From Microbacterium psychrotolerans (GTDB lineage Bacteria > Actinomycetota > Actinomycetes > Actinomycetales > Microbacteriaceae): DNA of 64,000 bases. The stretch spans positions 310,001-374,000 of the forward strand of contig NZ_JAVFWO010000004.1 in assembly GCF_031085295.1 (NCBI RefSeq), written 5' to 3'. Below are positions 53,009 to 62,209 of the stretch, one piece after another. Within the stretch, counting starts at the first letter, position 1, and each line of letters opens with the position of its first letter. The notes below the pieces were generated by a model. The model saw only the letters and a list, made by a program, of their open reading frames with translations, was not told the DNA's origin and ran no database searches. The position numbers were made by a program, and so were the translations under genes.

Positions 53009-53962
53009 TCAGTAGGTGACGGGAGCGTCCCCGAGGCGGGCCACAAGAGCCGACAGGGCCGCGTAAGCCTCATCGCGATACGCGGCGAGCTCCGGGGCGC
53101 GCTCCGGCGGGGTGGCGAGGAATCCGCGGCCGGACTTGAGCCCGTGCTCCCCACGCGCCACGTGGTCCTCCAGGATGCCGGGCGCCGAGAAGCGATCCGG
53201 GTAGGCGCTGTTCAGCGACCCGTAGCAGTACTGGTAGACGTCCAGGCCGGCGATGTCGGCGATGGCGAACGGCCCGAAGAACGGCAGGCGGAATCCGAAC
53301 GTGGTGCGGGCGATCAGATCGATCGCCTCCGGCGTCGCCACTCCTTCCTCGACGAGCCGGGCCGCCTCGCCGAACAGCGCGTACTGCAGCCTGTTGAGCA
53401 CGAAACCGGTGACGTCGGTGATGGGCACGCCGACCTTGCCGCAGTCACTGAGCAGCTCCACCACCGCGGCCACCGCATCCGGACGCGTGGCGACGTGCGG
53501 GATGACCTCGACGCCCGGGATGAACGGCGCCGGGTTGCTGAAGTGCACGCCGAGGAAGCGCTCGACGCCGTCGACGCCCTCGGCGAGCGTGCCGATGGAG
53601 ATCGTCGACGTGTTGCTCCCGATGAGGGCGTCAGGCCGGCAGCTGCGGCTGATCCGGCCGAGAGTCTCGTGCTTGATCGCGAGCACCTCGGGCACCGCCT
53701 CCTCGATGAAGTCGACGTCGGCGACCGCCTCCTCGATCGAGCGCGCCGCGGTCACCCGTGCGGCGACCCGCTCGCCCGCATCCTCGGGGAAGATCCCCCG
53801 GGCGGCGTAGTCGCCCGCTTCCCGGACGATGCGCTGCCTGTTCGTCTCGGCAAGCTCCGCGCTCGCATCCGCCAGCACCACGTCCCGCCCGGAGAGCGCC
53901 AGCACCTGGGCGATGCCACCCCCCATGTAGCCGGACCCCACAACCGCCGCCGTCGAGATCAT
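53009..53962 (-). CDS. 3-hydroxyacyl-CoA dehydrogenase-family oxidoreductase
   Basis: The protein has 317 residues. The NAD loop [12 protein letters not shown] begins at residue 8. The catalytic His lies in LGVHFSNP near 140 and its Glu partner in GVEVI near 152. The helical C domain follows from about 185. The family covers 3-hydroxybutyryl-CoA enzymes and also L-gulonate 3-dehydrogenase-type enzymes that oxidise the 3-hydroxyl of sugar acids. It is the last of four overlapping genes with a TIM-barrel enzyme, a Dha-type kinase and an RpiB-family isomerase, so a sugar-acid substrate is more likely than a fatty acyl-CoA. The ATG overlaps the RpiB stop. Confidence 0.85.
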   Translation of the reverse strand: MISTAAVVGSGYMGGGIAQVLALSGRDVVLADASAELAETNRQRIVREAGDYAARGIFPEDAGERVAARVTAARSIEEAVADVDFIEEAVPEVLAIKHETLGRISRSCRPDALIGSNTSTISIGTLAEGVDGVERFLGVHFSNPAPFIPGVEVIPHVATRPDAVAAVVELLSDCGKVGVPITDVTGFVLNRLQYALFGEAARLVEEGVATPEAIDLIARTTFGFRLPFFGPFAIADIAGLDVYQYCYGSLNSAYPDRFSAPGILEDHVARGEHGLKSGRGFLATPPERAPELAAYRDEAYAALSALVARLGDAPVTY

Positions 53963-54420
53963 CTCTCACCCTCCTCGTATCGCCCGATCAACTGCACCTT
54001 CTCAGCGGATGCCGACAAGGGGTCGAAGTGATGGTCGAGCCAGTCCGAGACGAGCTTCTTCGCAAGCTCCATGCCGATGACCCGCGCGCCCAGCGTCAGA
54101 ACCTGGGCGTTGTTGCTCTTGACCGAACGCTCCACCGAATACGGGTCGTGAGCGGTGACAGCGCGGATGCCGCGCACCTTGTTCGCCGCGATCGCCACCC
54201 CGAGCCCTGTGCCGCAGACGAGGAGGGCACGATCGGCCTCGCCGCTCGCCACGAGCGTGGCCGCCTCGACGGCGACTCGCGGATACGGCGTCGGCTCCGC
54301 CTTCCTGACACCCACGTCGACGACGCTGCTCACGCGAGGATCAGCGGACAGCATCTCCCGGAGCACCTCTTTGTACTCGAAGCCGGCGTCGTCGGCACCG
54401 ACGACGATCCTCCACCCCAT
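53959..54420 (-). CDS. RpiB/LacAB-family sugar phosphate isomerase
   Basis: The protein has 153 residues, a normal size for RpiB. Recognisable parts are [13 protein letters not shown] at the start, the anion-binding [19 protein letters not shown] near 68-88 with the catalytic Cys, and [14 protein letters not shown] near 102. It interconverts an aldose and a ketose phosphate. RpiB itself acts on ribose 5-phosphate, but relatives next to Dha-type kinases convert tetrulose 4-phosphate to erythrose 4-phosphate in known tetritol pathways. The start lies three bases after the kinase stop. Confidence 0.88.
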   Translation of the reverse strand: MGWRIVVGADDAGFEYKEVLREMLSADPRVSSVVDVGVRKAEPTPYPRVAVEAATLVASGEADRALLVCGTGLGVAIAANKVRGIRAVTAHDPYSVERSVKSNNAQVLTLGARVIGMELAKKLVSDWLDHHFDPLSASAEKVQLIGRYEEGER

Positions 54421-54423
54421 GGC

Positions 54424-56169
54424 TCACTCCTCTACTTTCCCGGCAGACGCGATGCCTGCAACCGTGTCGACGATGATCCGGAAGGAGGTCGCGCCCGGGT
54501 CCGGATGCCCGAGGCTGCGCTCCGCGAGCGGTGTCGCCCGCCCGCGACGCGGCAGCATCCCGGATGTGGCCGCCGCGCCCTCCGCCGCAGCACCGGCGGC
54601 GATGGCCAGCGCGGACGCCAGGTCTGCTCCGCTGTCCAGCTGCGCGGCGAGAGCCCGTTGGAAGGGCACCATCGCGTCGAGCATCGTCTTGTCGCCGGGC
54701 GCCGCGCCGCCGAGCTCGGCGATGCGGGTGCACGCGGCGGACACGGCGGCTGCGGCATCCTCCGGCCGGAACTGCTCGGGATCACCCAGTGCTCGTCCGA
54801 GCTCCGCCAGCCCGCTGCCCCAGAGCGCGCCCGAGGTGCCGCCGGCGGTCTCCGACCACGCGTCGCCCGCTGTCTCCAGCAGCTCACGCACGCCGACGGC
54901 GTCGCCGAGGGCCTCGGCCGCGTCGACGGCAGCGTTCAGCCCGCGCAGCATGCCGATGCCGTGGTCGCCGTCGCCGGCGACGGCATCGAGCTCTCCGAGA
55001 TGCTCGGCCTCGACGGCGATCGCGTCGCGAGCCGCCTCGAGCAGACGGCGTGCGGTGGCGGCGGCGCGACGTGAGGCGGGAGTCGACGGCCGGGGCTCGC
55101 GTCCGGACTCCGGCGCCGACACCGTGCCGGTCGGCGGCTGCGGCGTCGGCCGCTGCGCGGGGCGCCCGCCGGCCGCTGTCTCACCCTTCCGGAAGGCCGG
55201 CGAGGCTGCGGGTGCGCGCCACAGCTCCTCGAGCTCGTCGTCGAGCCAGAGCATCGTGAGGGACACCCCCGCCATATCCAGGCTCGTCACGAACTCGCCG
55301 CATTCGGGCTCGACGATCTCGATCCCTTGACTCTCGAGGTGATCCGCGACGTAGCCGAAGAGAACGAACAGCTCCTCGTACTTGACCGACCCGAGGCCGT
55401 TCAGCACGACCGCGGCACGGCTGCAGCCCTCGGGGCGCTCGGCGAGCAGCGGCTCGGCGAGGGTCACCGCGAGCTCGGGGGCGGACTGCAGGGGAACGTC
55501 CCGCACGCCGGGCTCGCCGTGTATGCCCAGCCCGATCGACATCTGGCCCTCGGGCACATGGAAGAGCGGGTGGGTCGCCCCCGGCAACGTGCACCCGGCG
55601 AAGGCCACGCCGTGGCTGCGCGTGCGGCTGTTGGCATGAGCGGCCAGACGCTCGACCTCGTCGATCGTGTCACCGCGATCGGCGGCGGCACCGGCGACAT
55701 GGAACACGCAGAGGATGCCCGCGATGCCGCGGCGCTCGTCTCGCGCGTCGGGCGGACTGCTCGCCACGTCGTCGGTGATGAGCACGGTGCGGGCGTCCAC
55801 GCCCTCGGCGCGCAGTCGCCGCTCTGCTTCGCCGAAGTGGATGACGTCGCCCGCGTACCGCCCGTAGGTGAAGAGCACTCCCCCGCCGGCATCGGCCGCG
55901 TGGGCGACGCGGACAGCCTGCGCGGTCGACGGCGACGTGAAGATGTTGCCGCAGACGGCCCCCGCCGCGAGTCCTCGACCCACGAAGCCCGCGAAAGCGG
56001 GGTAGTGCCCAGACCCACCGCCGATGAGGACCGCCACGCGACCAGCGTCGAGCGGCTCAGCCCGCACGACCCCTCCGTCGACCAGGGCGATCTCGTCGCG
56101 ATGCACGGCGGCGAAGCCGCGGAGCGCGTCGGCGACGAAGGCGTCGGGTTCCGCGAAGATGCGCGTCAT
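54424..56169 (-). CDS. Dihydroxyacetone/tetrulose kinase (fused DhaK-DhaL)
   Basis: The protein has 581 residues. The DhaK part (1 to about 325) has IGGGSGHYPAFAG, GCTLPGA and GIHGEPG, whose His forms the covalent link to the ketose. A Pro/Arg/Ala-rich linker covers about 330-375. The DhaL part (376 on) has AVAGDGDHGIGM, whose Asp residues hold Mg-ATP. It is therefore an ATP-dependent single-chain kinase like those for dihydroxyacetone and erythrulose. It overlaps the TIM-barrel gene by four bases. Its RpiB and TIM-barrel neighbours favour a four-carbon ketose over dihydroxyacetone. Confidence 0.88.
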   Translation of the reverse strand: MTRIFAEPDAFVADALRGFAAVHRDEIALVDGGVVRAEPLDAGRVAVLIGGGSGHYPAFAGFVGRGLAAGAVCGNIFTSPSTAQAVRVAHAADAGGGVLFTYGRYAGDVIHFGEAERRLRAEGVDARTVLITDDVASSPPDARDERRGIAGILCVFHVAGAAADRGDTIDEVERLAAHANSRTRSHGVAFAGCTLPGATHPLFHVPEGQMSIGLGIHGEPGVRDVPLQSAPELAVTLAEPLLAERPEGCSRAAVVLNGLGSVKYEELFVLFGYVADHLESQGIEIVEPECGEFVTSLDMAGVSLTMLWLDDELEELWRAPAASPAFRKGETAAGGRPAQRPTPQPPTGTVSAPESGREPRPSTPASRRAAATARRLLEAARDAIAVEAEHLGELDAVAGDGDHGIGMLRGLNAAVDAAEALGDAVGVRELLETAGDAWSETAGGTSGALWGSGLAELGRALGDPEQFRPEDAAAAVSAACTRIAELGGAAPGDKTMLDAMVPFQRALAAQLDSGADLASALAIAAGAAAEGAAATSGMLPRRGRATPLAERSLGHPDPGATSFRIIVDTVAGIASAGKVEE

Positions 56170-57143
56170 GAGGCGGCCCGCCCGTGCTGCGGCTGTCGCA
56201 CGCGACTGCGTCCGACCTCGTACGCGCGGCGCGGCAGCACCCGGTTGCGGAGGTAGTCGCGGTTCGTCGCGCTCACGCTCAGACCGTCGCCACCGTAGTG
56301 CTCCACGCAGATGACACCCTGGAAGCCGCTGCGCAGCGCGATCTTGACCGCCTCACGATAGTTGATGACGCCCAGCTCCAGGCTCGTCGGCACCGTGGAG
56401 ACCACGCCGGCCGCGGCATCCTCATCACGCGTGTAGTTCTTGACGTGCCAGAAGTTCGCGTAGGGCATCGTCGCTTCGGCGAGGGCGCGCCAGTCCTCGA
56501 CGGGCTCGTGCAGGCGGATGAGGTTGCCGATGTCGGGGTTGAGCCCGACGACGTCCAGGCCGATGTCCTCGACCAGCCGCACGGCGGACTCCGCCGTTCC
56601 CAGGAACGTGTGCTCGTAGAGCTCGAGCGAGAGCAGGATGCCGAGGTCCTGTGCGTGGCGGCCCAGCTCCCGCAGGCGCGACACCGCCAGCGTCCACGCC
56701 TGGTCGTCGCCGAACGGGTCGCGATGGCCGTCGACCGTCCAGAACCACAGCTGCGCCCGCTGCGTCGCGGTGAGTGCCCTGTGCAACCCGACCGACACCA
56801 CCCCGATCCCGAGGCGGGCGGCGAACTCGAGGCAGCGATGCGCGTAGGCCAGATGATCGGCACCGTGCTCCTCGTCGATCACGCTGCGCCGGATCGCCGA
56901 CAGCGACACCGCCGTGAGCCCGGTGGCGGCCAGGCACCCCGCGAGCTCGTCGGTCTGCGACGGGGACAGTTCGCCGTAGCGGACCCACGAGTCCGTCAGG
57001 TCCACCTGGGTGAAGCCCGCGTCGCCGACCTCGGTGAGATCCGCCAGCCACCGGATGGTGGGGTCCGGCCCCTCTGCTGCGGGATGGGCATCCCCCATCG
57101 GGAGCATCGCCGCAGCGATCGGCCAGTCGTTCGACATCAGCAT
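56166..57143 (-). CDS. TIM-barrel sugar isomerase/epimerase-family enzyme
   Basis: The protein has 325 residues with ATG 57143 after GGAGG (MLMSNDW; a second ATG is at 57137). It belongs to the xylose-isomerase-like barrel family. A complete metal site is visible: Glu in SLELYEHT near 187, Asp in LNPDIGN near 218, His in WHVKNY near 246, and Glu in CVEHYGGD near 297. Relatives include LerI-type erythrulose 1-phosphate isomerases and barrel enzymes that decarboxylate 3-oxo sugar acids. The neighbours allow either. It leads the four-gene operon and faces the LacI gene across the operator at 57187. Confidence 0.82.
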   Translation of the reverse strand: MLMSNDWPIAAAMLPMGDAHPAAEGPDPTIRWLADLTEVGDAGFTQVDLTDSWVRYGELSPSQTDELAGCLAATGLTAVSLSAIRRSVIDEEHGADHLAYAHRCLEFAARLGIGVVSVGLHRALTATQRAQLWFWTVDGHRDPFGDDQAWTLAVSRLRELGRHAQDLGILLSLELYEHTFLGTAESAVRLVEDIGLDVVGLNPDIGNLIRLHEPVEDWRALAEATMPYANFWHVKNYTRDEDAAAGVVSTVPTSLELGVINYREAVKIALRSGFQGVICVEHYGGDGLSVSATNRDYLRNRVLPRRAYEVGRSRVRQPQHGRAAS

Positions 57144-57186
57144 GGTCGGTCCTCCATGACGCGCACATCGGGCACGATACACTAGT

Positions 57187-57200
57187 TTTACAACGTTGCA
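57187..57200. promoter_or_regulatory. LacI-type operator TTTACAACGTTGCA
   Basis: This copy of the arabinoside-operon site class lies 44 bases before the TIM-barrel gene and 104 before the divergent LacI gene. It ties the tetrulose operon to the arabinoside operon. Confidence 0.62.
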
Positions 57201-57303
57201 TTCCGACGTTTCACACTCGCACGGCTCCGCTGGGCGCACACCGCTCGCCCACTCGGGAACGCAGTAGAGTGCAGAGATCGCAAATGGGAAGGCGGGAGCA
57301 TCG

Positions 57304-58344
57304 ATGGGGGCAACGATGCATGACGTCGCCCGAGTGGCGGGCGTCTCCATCAAGACGGTGTCGAACGTCATCAACGACTATCCGCACGTCCGGCCCGGCA
57401 CGCGCGATCGCGTCAACGAAGCGATCGAACAGCTCGACTACCGCCCCAACCTCTCGGCCCGGGGGCTGAGGTCCGGCCGCACCGGCGTCATCGGACTCGC
57501 CGTCCCGTCACTGCGTGAGAACTACTTCGCCGAACTCGCAGACGAGGTGATCAGGGCGGCCGAGAAACGCGGCCTCGGCGTCATGGTGGAGCAGACCAGC
57601 GGTGAGCGCGAGGCCGAGCTGCGCGCCGTCACCGGCAACCGGCCACGCTTCCTCGACGGCCTGCTGTTCAGCCCCGTGAGTCTCGGACAGGACGACGCCG
57701 AAGCGCTCGCCGTCGACGGGCCGCTCGTGCTCCTCGGCGAGCGCATCTTCGGCGGACCCACCGATCACGTGACCATGCACAACACGTCGTCGTCCCAGGC
57801 GGCAGTGGAGCACCTGCTCGAGATCGGCCGCCGCCGCATCGCGCTCGTCGGTGCCGACCTGCACGGACGCGACGAGGCGAGCTCGGCGAATCTGCGCCTG
57901 AAGGGCTACCTGCGAGCCCTCGAGCAGGCCGGCGTCCCGCTCGATCCCGCGCTGGTCCGCCCGACGGCGATGCTGCGCTGGAACCGGGCCGGCGGCGCTG
58001 CGGCGACCCACCTCATGGTCCGCGAGGGCGTGGACTTCGACGCCGTGTTCGCGCTCAACGACACGCTCGGACTCGGTGTGCTGCGCGCGTTGCGCGAAGA
58101 GGGACTGCGCGTTCCGGACGACGTCGCCGTCATCGGCTTCGACAACATCGATGAGAGCAACTACTCGGTCCCCTCGATGTCGACGGTCGACACCGGCCGC
58201 GCCGAGATCGCGGCCATCGCGGTCGACCGGCTCATCGCGCGCATCAACGAGAAGGGCGAGCGCCGGCCGCCTGAGACCGTCAAGCCGGCCTTCCGCATCG
58301 TGCGACGCGAATCGACCGGCTTCGCCGACACCACGACCGAATAG
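57304..58344 (+). CDS. LacI-family transcriptional regulator of the tetrulose operon
   Basis: The protein has 346 residues with ATG 57304 after GGGAG. The helix-turn-helix covers about residues 4-25 with recognition helix VSIKTVSNVIND. The effector domain has the usual FDGLLFSPVS-type and VIGFDNIDES segments. It is divergent from the four-gene operon and is the natural regulator for it. The recognition helix differs from that of the LacI protein at 45515-46522, yet the operator at 57187 matches that operon's sites, so the two proteins may share or compete for targets. Confidence 0.9.
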   Translation: MGATMHDVARVAGVSIKTVSNVINDYPHVRPGTRDRVNEAIEQLDYRPNLSARGLRSGRTGVIGLAVPSLRENYFAELADEVIRAAEKRGLGVMVEQTSGEREAELRAVTGNRPRFLDGLLFSPVSLGQDDAEALAVDGPLVLLGERIFGGPTDHVTMHNTSSSQAAVEHLLEIGRRRIALVGADLHGRDEASSANLRLKGYLRALEQAGVPLDPALVRPTAMLRWNRAGGAAATHLMVREGVDFDAVFALNDTLGLGVLRALREEGLRVPDDVAVIGFDNIDESNYSVPSMSTVDTGRAEIAAIAVDRLIARINEKGERRPPETVKPAFRIVRRESTGFADTTTE

Positions 58345-58359
58345 GGGCAGGCAGAATCG

Positions 58360-58384
58360 CGGATGCCGCGGCCCGCGGCATCCG
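58360..58384. terminator. Bidirectional hairpin between the LacI gene and putA
   Basis: CGGATGCCGCGG (58360-58371) and its exact complement (58373-58384) are split by one base, and ATC/GAT pairs extend the stem. The realistic loop is formed by opening the inner GC pairs. Confidence 0.7.
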
Positions 58385-58395
58385 TGATCCCGGCG

Positions 58396-61300
58396 TCAGA
58401 TGACCGCCTCCGACCAGGGGTCGGGGTTGCCGAAGCGGTGTGCGGTGATCGTCACGGACTGCTCGCGCAGGAACGGCAGCAGCTCGAGCCGGCCGGCGGT
58501 GGTGACCTCGTTGTCGTAGATCGCGAGGTCGGGGTCTCCGCCGACAGCCCCTGCCACCGTGGCATGGAGAGCCGCGACGGAATCGGGCCGGCCGATGAGG
58601 CGCACGCGCGACGGCCGGGGTGCCGGATCGGCGTCGGCGACCGCCGCCATGAGGTCGTCGCCGACCGCGATGCGCTGCAGCCACTGCTCGTCGGTCTCGA
58701 CGTACACGGCGACGTCCTCGTCGGCGAGCACGCGGCGGACGGCTGCCGGGAGCCCGACGGGTGCGCTCAGCGTCAGCGCGGAGCCCGCCCGGAGGCCGGC
58801 GACCACCACGCGCAGCACCGCCTGCCACGAGGCGTCCGCCGTCGCCCGCAGCGCGACGGCAGGGATCGGACGGTACCGGAACAGGTTGCGCTCGATGCCC
58901 AGGCCTGAGACGTCCTTGACCTGCCCGAACTCGCGGTCCCACGCGATCGCGTCCGAGAGCGCGCCGCGGCGCAGCCACTCGAACGCCTCGTAGTCCAGCG
59001 ACGGCTGGGCGGCCTCGATGAGGGCGGCGATGCGGGTGTCGAGTCCGCGCAGGTGCAGCGTCGCGGACGCCGGCGCACCGGTGGTCGCCCGCCAGCGGCC
59101 GAGTCCGACGAGGTAGTTCGGCCCGCCGGCCTTCGCGCCGGCTCCCACCGACGACCGCTTCCAGCCGCCGAAGGGCTGCCGCTGCACGATGGCGCCGGTG
59201 ATGCCGCGGTTCACGTACAGGTTGCCGGCTTCGACCCGGTCCAGCCACTGGGCCAGGTCGCCGGGGTGCTGCGTGTAGAGCCCCGCCGTGAGCCCGTACG
59301 AGACGGCATTCTGCAGCTCGATGGCGTGCGCGAGCGACGAGGCGTGCATGATCCCGAGCACCGGTCCGAAGAACTCCTCCTGGTGGAAGCGAGACCCCGG
59401 CTGCACGCCGGTGCGGATGCCCGGCGTCCAGAGCCGGCCCGCATACTCGGGCGGTCCGTCGACCTGCCGCGGCTCGACGAGCCAGGACTCGCCCTCGTCG
59501 AGGGTGGTGAGCGCCCACTGGAGCTTGCCGCGCGGCACCTCCACGATGGGACCGACCTCGCTGAGCGGGTCGGACGGCGGCCCCACGCGGAGCGAGGTGG
59601 CGGCATCCACCAGCTGACGCGCGAAGCGCTGCGAGTGGCCGACGGGTCCGACGAGGATCGCGAGCGACGCCGCCGAGCACTTCTGTCCCGCATGGCCGAA
59701 CGCGCTCTTGATGAGGTCGGATGCCGCGAGGTCGAGGTCGGCGGTCGGCATGACGATCATGGCGTTCTTGCCGCTGGTCTCGGCGAGGAGCGGCAGGTCG
59801 GGCCGCCAGGAGCGGAACAGCGCCGCCGTCTCCCACGCGCCGGTGAGGATGACCCGATCGACGTCGGGGTGCGACAGGAGCGTCTGCCCGAGCCCGCCCT
59901 CGTCGATGTCGACCAGCGCCAGCACGTCGCGCGGCACGCCGGCATCCCACAGCGCCTCGGCGACGACGGCGGCGCACCGCCGGGCCTGCGGTGCAGGCTT
60001 GAACACGACGCCCGACCCCGCCGCGAGCGCGGCGATCACGCCACCCGCGGGGATCGCGATCGGGAAGTTCCACGGCGGGGTGACGACGGTCAGCCGCGCC
60101 GGCTCGAACACCGCACCGCTCACGCGGTCGAGCTCGCGTGCGGTCGCCGCGTAGTAGTTGGCGAAGTCGACGGCCTCGCTCACCTCGACGTCGGCCTCGG
60201 CGAAGACCTTGCCGGTCTCGGAGGCCGCGACCTCGATGAGCTCGCCGCGCCGTGCTTCGAGGGTCCTCGCGGCGGCGGCCAGCACGGTCGCGCGGTCCGC
60301 GGCGGGCATCCCACCCCACGCGGGTGCCGCGGCGCGCACGCGCGCCACGATGTCCTGCAGCGCTGGCTCGTCCGTGACACGCGCGGCCGCGATGGTCGCG
60401 TCGCCCGCACCGGAGGTCTCGACGCGCGACAGGACGTCGCGAGCCCACGCGCGGTTGGCGGGGAGCGCGGGGTCGCTGTCGGCCGCGTTCCGGAACCCCG
60501 GGGCTCCGGCGGCCCGGACGCCGGCCTCGCGCGGCGCGAAGACCGCCGTCTCGACGAATGCCTCGGCGCCGAACACCTGCTCGGGCACGGCGCGCTCGAG
60601 CGGCGCGGTGTCGCCCGGCGCGACCGAGCGGGCGATCCCCATCACGGCTTGGGTGAGCCCCGCCTCGTCGGCGGCAGCGGCACGGCGCAAGCGCGCCTGG
60701 GCCCGCGGCGAGTCGGCGCGGTCGAATGACTCGCCTCCGCCGGCCGCGGCCGCCTCGGCGGCGCGGTCCTGCGATCGGTTGGGTCCGGTGGCGAGCCCGG
60801 CGTCGTCGGCGCGCGCCAGCGAGGCGAGGAAGCGGTCGCGCTCCCGTTCGAACATTGCGGGGTCGTCGGCCAGGTCGAAGGCGGCCGAGAGGAAGTTGTC
60901 GCTGGAGGCGTTCTCCTCCAGCCGTCGCACGAGATAGCTGATCGCCACGTCGAACTCGTCGGGGCGGACGACCGGGACGTACAGCAGCACATGGCCGACC
61001 TCCCGCGTGACGGCCTGCACCTGACCCTGCGCCATGCCGAGGAGCATCTCGAACTCCACATCCGGCGAGGCATCGTTCGACAGGCTCAGCCCGCGCGTCC
61101 GGGCGAGCAGCCAGGCGTATGCGATGTCGAAGAGGTTGTGGCCCGCGACGCCGATGCGCACGGCGGCCGTGCGAGTGGGCTGCAGCGCGTAGCGCAGGCA
61201 CCGGATGTAACTGGCGTCGGAGTCGAGCTTCTCGCCGTAGGTGGCGAGGCTCCAGTCGTGCATGATCGCGTCCACGCGCTCCATCGCCAGGTTCGCGCCC

Positions 61301-62154
61301 TTCACGAGCCGCACCTTGATGCGCGCTCCGCCGGCGGCGACGCGCTGCTGCGCCCAGGCGGTGAGCTGCTCGAGCGCCGGCAGGGCGTCCGGCAGATACG
61401 CCTGCAGCACGATGCCCGCCTCGAGCAGGCGCAGCCGCGGGTCTTCGAGCAGCCGCGTGAACACGGCGATCGTGAGATCGAGGTCGCGGTACTCCTCCAT
61501 GTCGAGGTTGATGAAGGTGCCGTCCGTCGCGGCGGTCAGGTACAGCGGCCGCAGTCGCTCGACGACCTTGTCTACGACCTCGTCGAACGCCCACATCGAG
61601 ATGTGGCTGGCGATGGCCGAGACCTTGACCGAGACGTAGTCCACGTCGGGCCGGCGGATGAGCTCGTGGATGCCCTCGAGTCGGCGCAGCGCCTCCTTCT
61701 CGCCGAGCACCGCCTCGCCGAGGAGGTTGAGGTTCAGCCGCGCCCCGCTCTCGCGCAGTGCTGCGATGGCCGGCCCGAGCTTTTCGGGACGCGCGTCGAC
61801 GACGAGGTGGCCGACCATGCCGCGCAGCACTCGTCGCGCGATCGGCACGACCGGCGACGGCAGCACGGGCGCGACCGCACCGCCCAGGCGCACGGCGCCT
61901 CGCAGGTGCCACGGCAGGAAGTCGGGCACGAGCGGTGCGACGCGGTGAAGGTGGGATGCCGCGGCCGACAGGCTCTCGGGCCGCATGACGCCGTCCACGA
62001 AGCCGATCGTGAACGGCAGCCCGTTGGGGTCCTTCAGCACGCCGGCCAGCCGTTCGGCCGCCGGGTCGACCTCGACCTCGGCGCTCTCGGCCACCCAGCG
62101 CTGTGCGAGCGCCACCGCCTCGGCGGCCAGGCGCTGCTCGGCTCCGTCTTGCAT
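58396..62154 (-). CDS. putA: Bifunctional proline dehydrogenase/glutamate semialdehyde dehydrogenase
   Basis: The protein has 1252 residues from ATG 62154, chosen for GGGAG six bases upstream; ATGs at 62217, 62235 and 62262 lie within the repeat region and lack a site. The proline dehydrogenase barrel (about 80-440) uses FAD and has LVKGANLAMERVDA and YLPDALPALEQL. A loose Ala/Arg-rich segment (about 470-560) links it to the aldehyde dehydrogenase. There, ETSGKNAMIVM and Cys826 in GQKCSAAS mark the active site. The last 230 residues form the C-terminal domain seen in long actinobacterial PutA. It turns proline into glutamate. It lacks the N-terminal DNA-binding domain, so control must come from another protein. 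Confidence 0.93.
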   Translation of the reverse strand: MQDGAEQRLAAEAVALAQRWVAESAEVEVDPAAERLAGVLKDPNGLPFTIGFVDGVMRPESLSAAASHLHRVAPLVPDFLPWHLRGAVRLGGAVAPVLPSPVVPIARRVLRGMVGHLVVDARPEKLGPAIAALRESGARLNLNLLGEAVLGEKEALRRLEGIHELIRRPDVDYVSVKVSAIASHISMWAFDEVVDKVVERLRPLYLTAATDGTFINLDMEEYRDLDLTIAVFTRLLEDPRLRLLEAGIVLQAYLPDALPALEQLTAWAQQRVAAGGARIKVRLVKGANLAMERVDAIMHDWSLATYGEKLDSDASYIRCLRYALQPTRTAAVRIGVAGHNLFDIAYAWLLARTRGLSLSNDASPDVEFEMLLGMAQGQVQAVTREVGHVLLYVPVVRPDEFDVAISYLVRRLEENASSDNFLSAAFDLADDPAMFERERDRFLASLARADDAGLATGPNRSQDRAAEAAAAGGGESFDRADSPRAQARLRRAAAADEAGLTQAVMGIARSVAPGDTAPLERAVPEQVFGAEAFVETAVFAPREAGVRAAGAPGFRNAADSDPALPANRAWARDVLSRVETSGAGDATIAAARVTDEPALQDIVARVRAAAPAWGGMPAADRATVLAAAARTLEARRGELIEVAASETGKVFAEADVEVSEAVDFANYYAATARELDRVSGAVFEPARLTVVTPPWNFPIAIPAGGVIAALAAGSGVVFKPAPQARRCAAVVAEALWDAGVPRDVLALVDIDEGGLGQTLLSHPDVDRVILTGAWETAALFRSWRPDLPLLAETSGKNAMIVMPTADLDLAASDLIKSAFGHAGQKCSAASLAILVGPVGHSQRFARQLVDAATSLRVGPPSDPLSEVGPIVEVPRGKLQWALTTLDEGESWLVEPRQVDGPPEYAGRLWTPGIRTGVQPGSRFHQEEFFGPVLGIMHASSLAHAIELQNAVSYGLTAGLYTQHPGDLAQWLDRVEAGNLYVNRGITGAIVQRQPFGGWKRSSVGAGAKAGGPNYLVGLGRWRATTGAPASATLHLRGLDTRIAALIEAAQPSLDYEAFEWLRRGALSDAIAWDREFGQVKDVSGLGIERNLFRYRPIPAVALRATADASWQAVLRVVVAGLRAGSALTLSAPVGLPAAVRRVLADEDVAVYVETDEQWLQRIAVGDDLMAAVADADPAPRPSRVRLIGRPDSVAALHATVAGAVGGDPDLAIYDNEVTTAGRLELLPFLREQSVTITAHRFGNPDPWSEAVI

Positions 62155-62209
62155 TCGCACTCCCGACGTCACGTCGATCGACTCCGTGAGTCCAGCCTGC
62201 ACCTCGATG

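Noticed and set aside
53009-53962. Fatty-acid beta-oxidation gene
   Set aside because: No acyl-CoA genes are nearby and the gene is coupled to sugar phosphate enzymes.
58280-61912. A 1210-codon open frame opposite in phase to putA on the same strand
   Set aside because: It is a shadow frame of GC-rich coding DNA: its translation is Arg/Ala/Gly/Pro-rich without domain motifs, while putA shows complete active sites.
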